Positions 4,632-6,202 of a stretch of DNA of 6,202 nt are shown here, piece after piece. How positions within the stretch are numbered: the first letter of the stretch is position 1; each line of letters begins with the position of its first letter. The notes below the pieces were generated by a model. That model was given only the letters and a program-made list of their open reading frames with translations, was not told the DNA's origin and did no database searches. Origin of the DNA: Prolixibacteraceae bacterium (GTDB lineage Bacteria > Bacteroidota > Bacteroidia > Bacteroidales > Prolixibacteraceae); assembly GCA_027451165.1 (NCBI GenBank), contig DAIDJX010000202.1, positions 1 to 6,202 on the forward strand, read 5' to 3'. A program made the translations under genes and the position numbers.

Positions 4632-6202
4632 TCAGTTTCTGAAAAACAATTCATCCTCTTTTACGTCCACCCACACCGGTTTTTCAGGGGAAACCTCCCC
4701 GGAAAGGATCTTCTTTGAAAGTTCATTGAGGACATATTTCTGCAGCAACCTTTTAACGGGGCGGGCTCCGAACTGGGGATCATAACCCACCCTTGACAAC
4801 CAATTTACAGCGTCATCAGTAATTTCGATGCTGAAGTTTTGCTTTTTTACACGGGAAGCAATCTGGGCGAATTGAATCCTGACAATCTGGCGGATGTCCT
4901 CCTTACTGAGCGGCGCAAAAATTATGGTGTCGTCGATGCGGTTAAGAAATTCAGGTCGGATCGTACTCTTCAGTAAATCAAGCAATTCTTCCCTGATATC
5001 TTCCATAACCTGCGCTGCATTTTTCGAAGTGAGCCGCGAAAGATTTTCCTGGATCAGGTGAGACCCCAGGTTGGAGGTCATAATGATGATGGTATTCTTG
5101 AAATTGACCACCCGTCCTTTATTATCTGTCAGCCGGCCATCATCCAGCACCTGAAGCAAAACATTGAACACATCGGGATGGGCCTTTTCGATTTCATCAA
5201 AGAGCACCACTGAATATGGTTTATGGCGGACAGCCTCCGTGAGCTGACCCCCTTCTTCATACCCTACATATCCCGGTGGGCTGCCAATCAGGCGGGTAAC
5301 AGAAAATTTTTCCTGGTATTCCGACATATCAATCCGGGTCAGCATATTCTCATCATCAAAGAGATATTCCGCCAGCGCTTTGGCCAATTCTGTTTTGCCC
5401 ACACCGGTAGTTCCGAGGAAAATAAAGGAACCGATGGGCCTTTTTTCATCCTGCAGACCGGACCTGCTCCGCCTGACGGCATCAGAGACAGCAACAATGG
5501 CCTCGTGTTGCCCTATGACCCGTTGATGCAGCTCTTCTTCCATGTGGATCAGCTTTTCCCGTTCGCTCTGCATCATGCGGGTAACAGGAATGCCAGTCCA
5601 GCGGGAAACAATACCTGCAATGTCTTCTGCATCCACTTCTTCTTTTATCAGGAAACCACCCTCATGCATTTTGGCCAGGTCTGTTTTTACTTTTTCGATT
5701 TCAGCTTCTTTTTCCCGGATACGGCCATACCTTAATTCGGCCACTCTGCCGTAATCACCCTGCCGTTCTGCCTGGTCAGCTTCGATGCGCATTTCTTCAA
5801 TCTCAGATTTATTCTTCTGAATCGCTTCCAGCAGTCCTTTTTCAGATTGCCAGCGCGCCCTGTACCTGGACTGTTCTTCCTTCAGGTTGGCGATTTCCTC
5901 GCTTAATGAAGCCAGTTTCTTTTCATCTTTTTCCCTTTTGATGGCTTCCCGTTCGATTTCCAACTGTTTGATCCGGCGTTCGATATCGTCGAGTTCTTCC
6001 GGAAGGGAGTCCATTTCGAGCCTGAGTTTGGCAGCCGCTTCGTCCATCAGGTCTATGGCCTTATCGGGAAGGAAGCGGTCGCTGATGTATCGTTGCGACA
6101 ATTCCACCGAAGCAATGATGGCTTCATCTTTAATCCTGACTTTGTGGTGGTTTTCGTATTTTTCCTTCAATCCGCGGAGGATGGAAATTGATTCGAGTGT
6201 AC
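4632..6202 (-). CDS. clpB: ATP-dependent chaperone ClpB, C-terminal part (cut by window edge)
   Basis: Hexameric AAA+ disaggregase that works with DnaK to rescue aggregated proteins in the cytosol. The reading frame is open to the right edge; 522 residues are visible, the N-domain and most of NBD1 lying outside. The TTG at 6170 is an internal Leu, not a start. Numbering from it: end of NBD1 (1-50, with LPDKAIDLMDEAA at 34-46); coiled-coil middle domain with heptads and many Lys/Glu (about 55-170), which marks ClpB rather than ClpA or ClpC; NBD2 with Walker A GTTGVGKT (253-260), pore loop GYVG (300-303), Walker B LFDE (323-326), sensor-1 TSN (365-367), arginine-finger region RPEFLNR (405-411) and sensor-2 GARP (468-471). 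Walker A has Thr where E. coli has Pro, as I recall for Bacteroidota ClpB generally. All NBD2 catalytic residues are intact. No functional link to the serine genes is apparent. Confidence 0.97.
   Translation of the reverse strand, partial: TLESISILRGLKEKYENHHKVRIKDEAIIASVELSQRYISDRFLPDKAIDLMDEAAAKLRLEMDSLPEELDDIERRIKQLEIEREAIKREKDEKKLASLSEEIANLKEEQSRYRARWQSEKGLLEAIQKNKSEIEEMRIEADQAERQGDYGRVAELRYGRIREKEAEIEKVKTDLAKMHEGGFLIKEEVDAEDIAGIVSRWTGIPVTRMMQSEREKLIHMEEELHQRVIGQHEAIVAVSDAVRRSRSGLQDEKRPIGSFIFLGTTGVGKTELAKALAEYLFDDENMLTRIDMSEYQEKFSVTRLIGSPPGYVGYEEGGQLTEAVRHKPYSVVLFDEIEKAHPDVFNVLLQVLDDGRLTDNKGRVVNFKNTIIIMTSNLGSHLIQENLSRLTSKNAAQVMEDIREELLDLLKSTIRPEFLNRIDDTIIFAPLSKEDIRQIVRIQFAQIASRVKKQNFSIEITDDAVNWLSRVGYDPQFGARPVKRLLQKYVLNELSKKILSGEVSPEKPVWVDVKEDELFFRN

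Noticed and set aside
4623..4650. Small inverted repeat (TTCAG/CTGAA) at the clpB stop as a terminator
   Set aside because: Only five pairs with a 3-nt loop, no T tract on the minus side, and it includes the stop codon; too weak to call.
5391..5414. ClpB NBD2 Walker A reading GTTGVGKT instead of GPTGVGKT, as a possible functional change
   Set aside because: Still fits GxxxxGKT and, as far as I recall, is the normal form in Bacteroidota ClpB; a lineage mark rather than a novelty.
6168..6170. TTG at 6170 as the start of a shorter ClpB-like protein
   Set aside because: The frame continues upstream to the window edge with typical ClpB residues (ISILRG just before), so this codon is an internal leucine.

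Overview
The window looks like a chromosomal segment of a Bacteroidota bacterium. The evidence is the Bacteroidota-type -7 element (TAnnTTTG) ahead of gcvT, A-rich leaders with weak or no Shine-Dalgarno sites, a short ACT-less phosphoglycerate dehydrogenase of the kind found in Bacteroidales, and a ClpB whose second Walker A reads GTTGVGKT. An environmental or gut Bacteroidales-like lineage is my guess. Nothing in the sequence fixes the order or genus.

All five genes lie on the minus strand, so transcription runs from right to left. Starting at the right edge: the C-terminal ~60% of clpB (disaggregase, cut by the window edge, stop at 4632); a 75-bp gap with a good promoter and an SD-like site; gcvT (glycine cleavage T-protein); a 51-bp gap with a weaker -7 element; serC (phosphoserine aminotransferase), overlapping by one base with serA (ACT-less 3-phosphoglycerate dehydrogenase); a rho-independent terminator or attenuator hairpin (1361-1401); a DUF1015-family gene starting at GTG; and, just past its stop, a perfect tandem array of a 7-bp unit, CCTGAAA (19-76). 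Gaps between genes are all under 100 bp, and I see no tRNA, rRNA, CRISPR or insertion sequence.

The middle genes form a serine/glycine/one-carbon block. SerA and SerC interconvert 3-phosphoglycerate and phosphoserine, and GcvT moves a one-carbon unit from glycine to tetrahydrofolate. No serB phosphatase is present in the window. The fourth member, DUF1015, carries a DGHHR motif like that of free-serine kinases of the ParB/sulfiredoxin-like fold. The main hypothesis here is that it phosphorylates serine (or otherwise handles phosphoserine), so that the cluster could run serine back to 3-phosphoglycerate. Two features of SerA fit such a reading without proving it: it has no ACT feedback domain, and its NAD-specificity acid is replaced by Thr-Arg, which may permit NADP(H). 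SerA also lacks the usual catalytic His and Glu, with a Lys at the His position.
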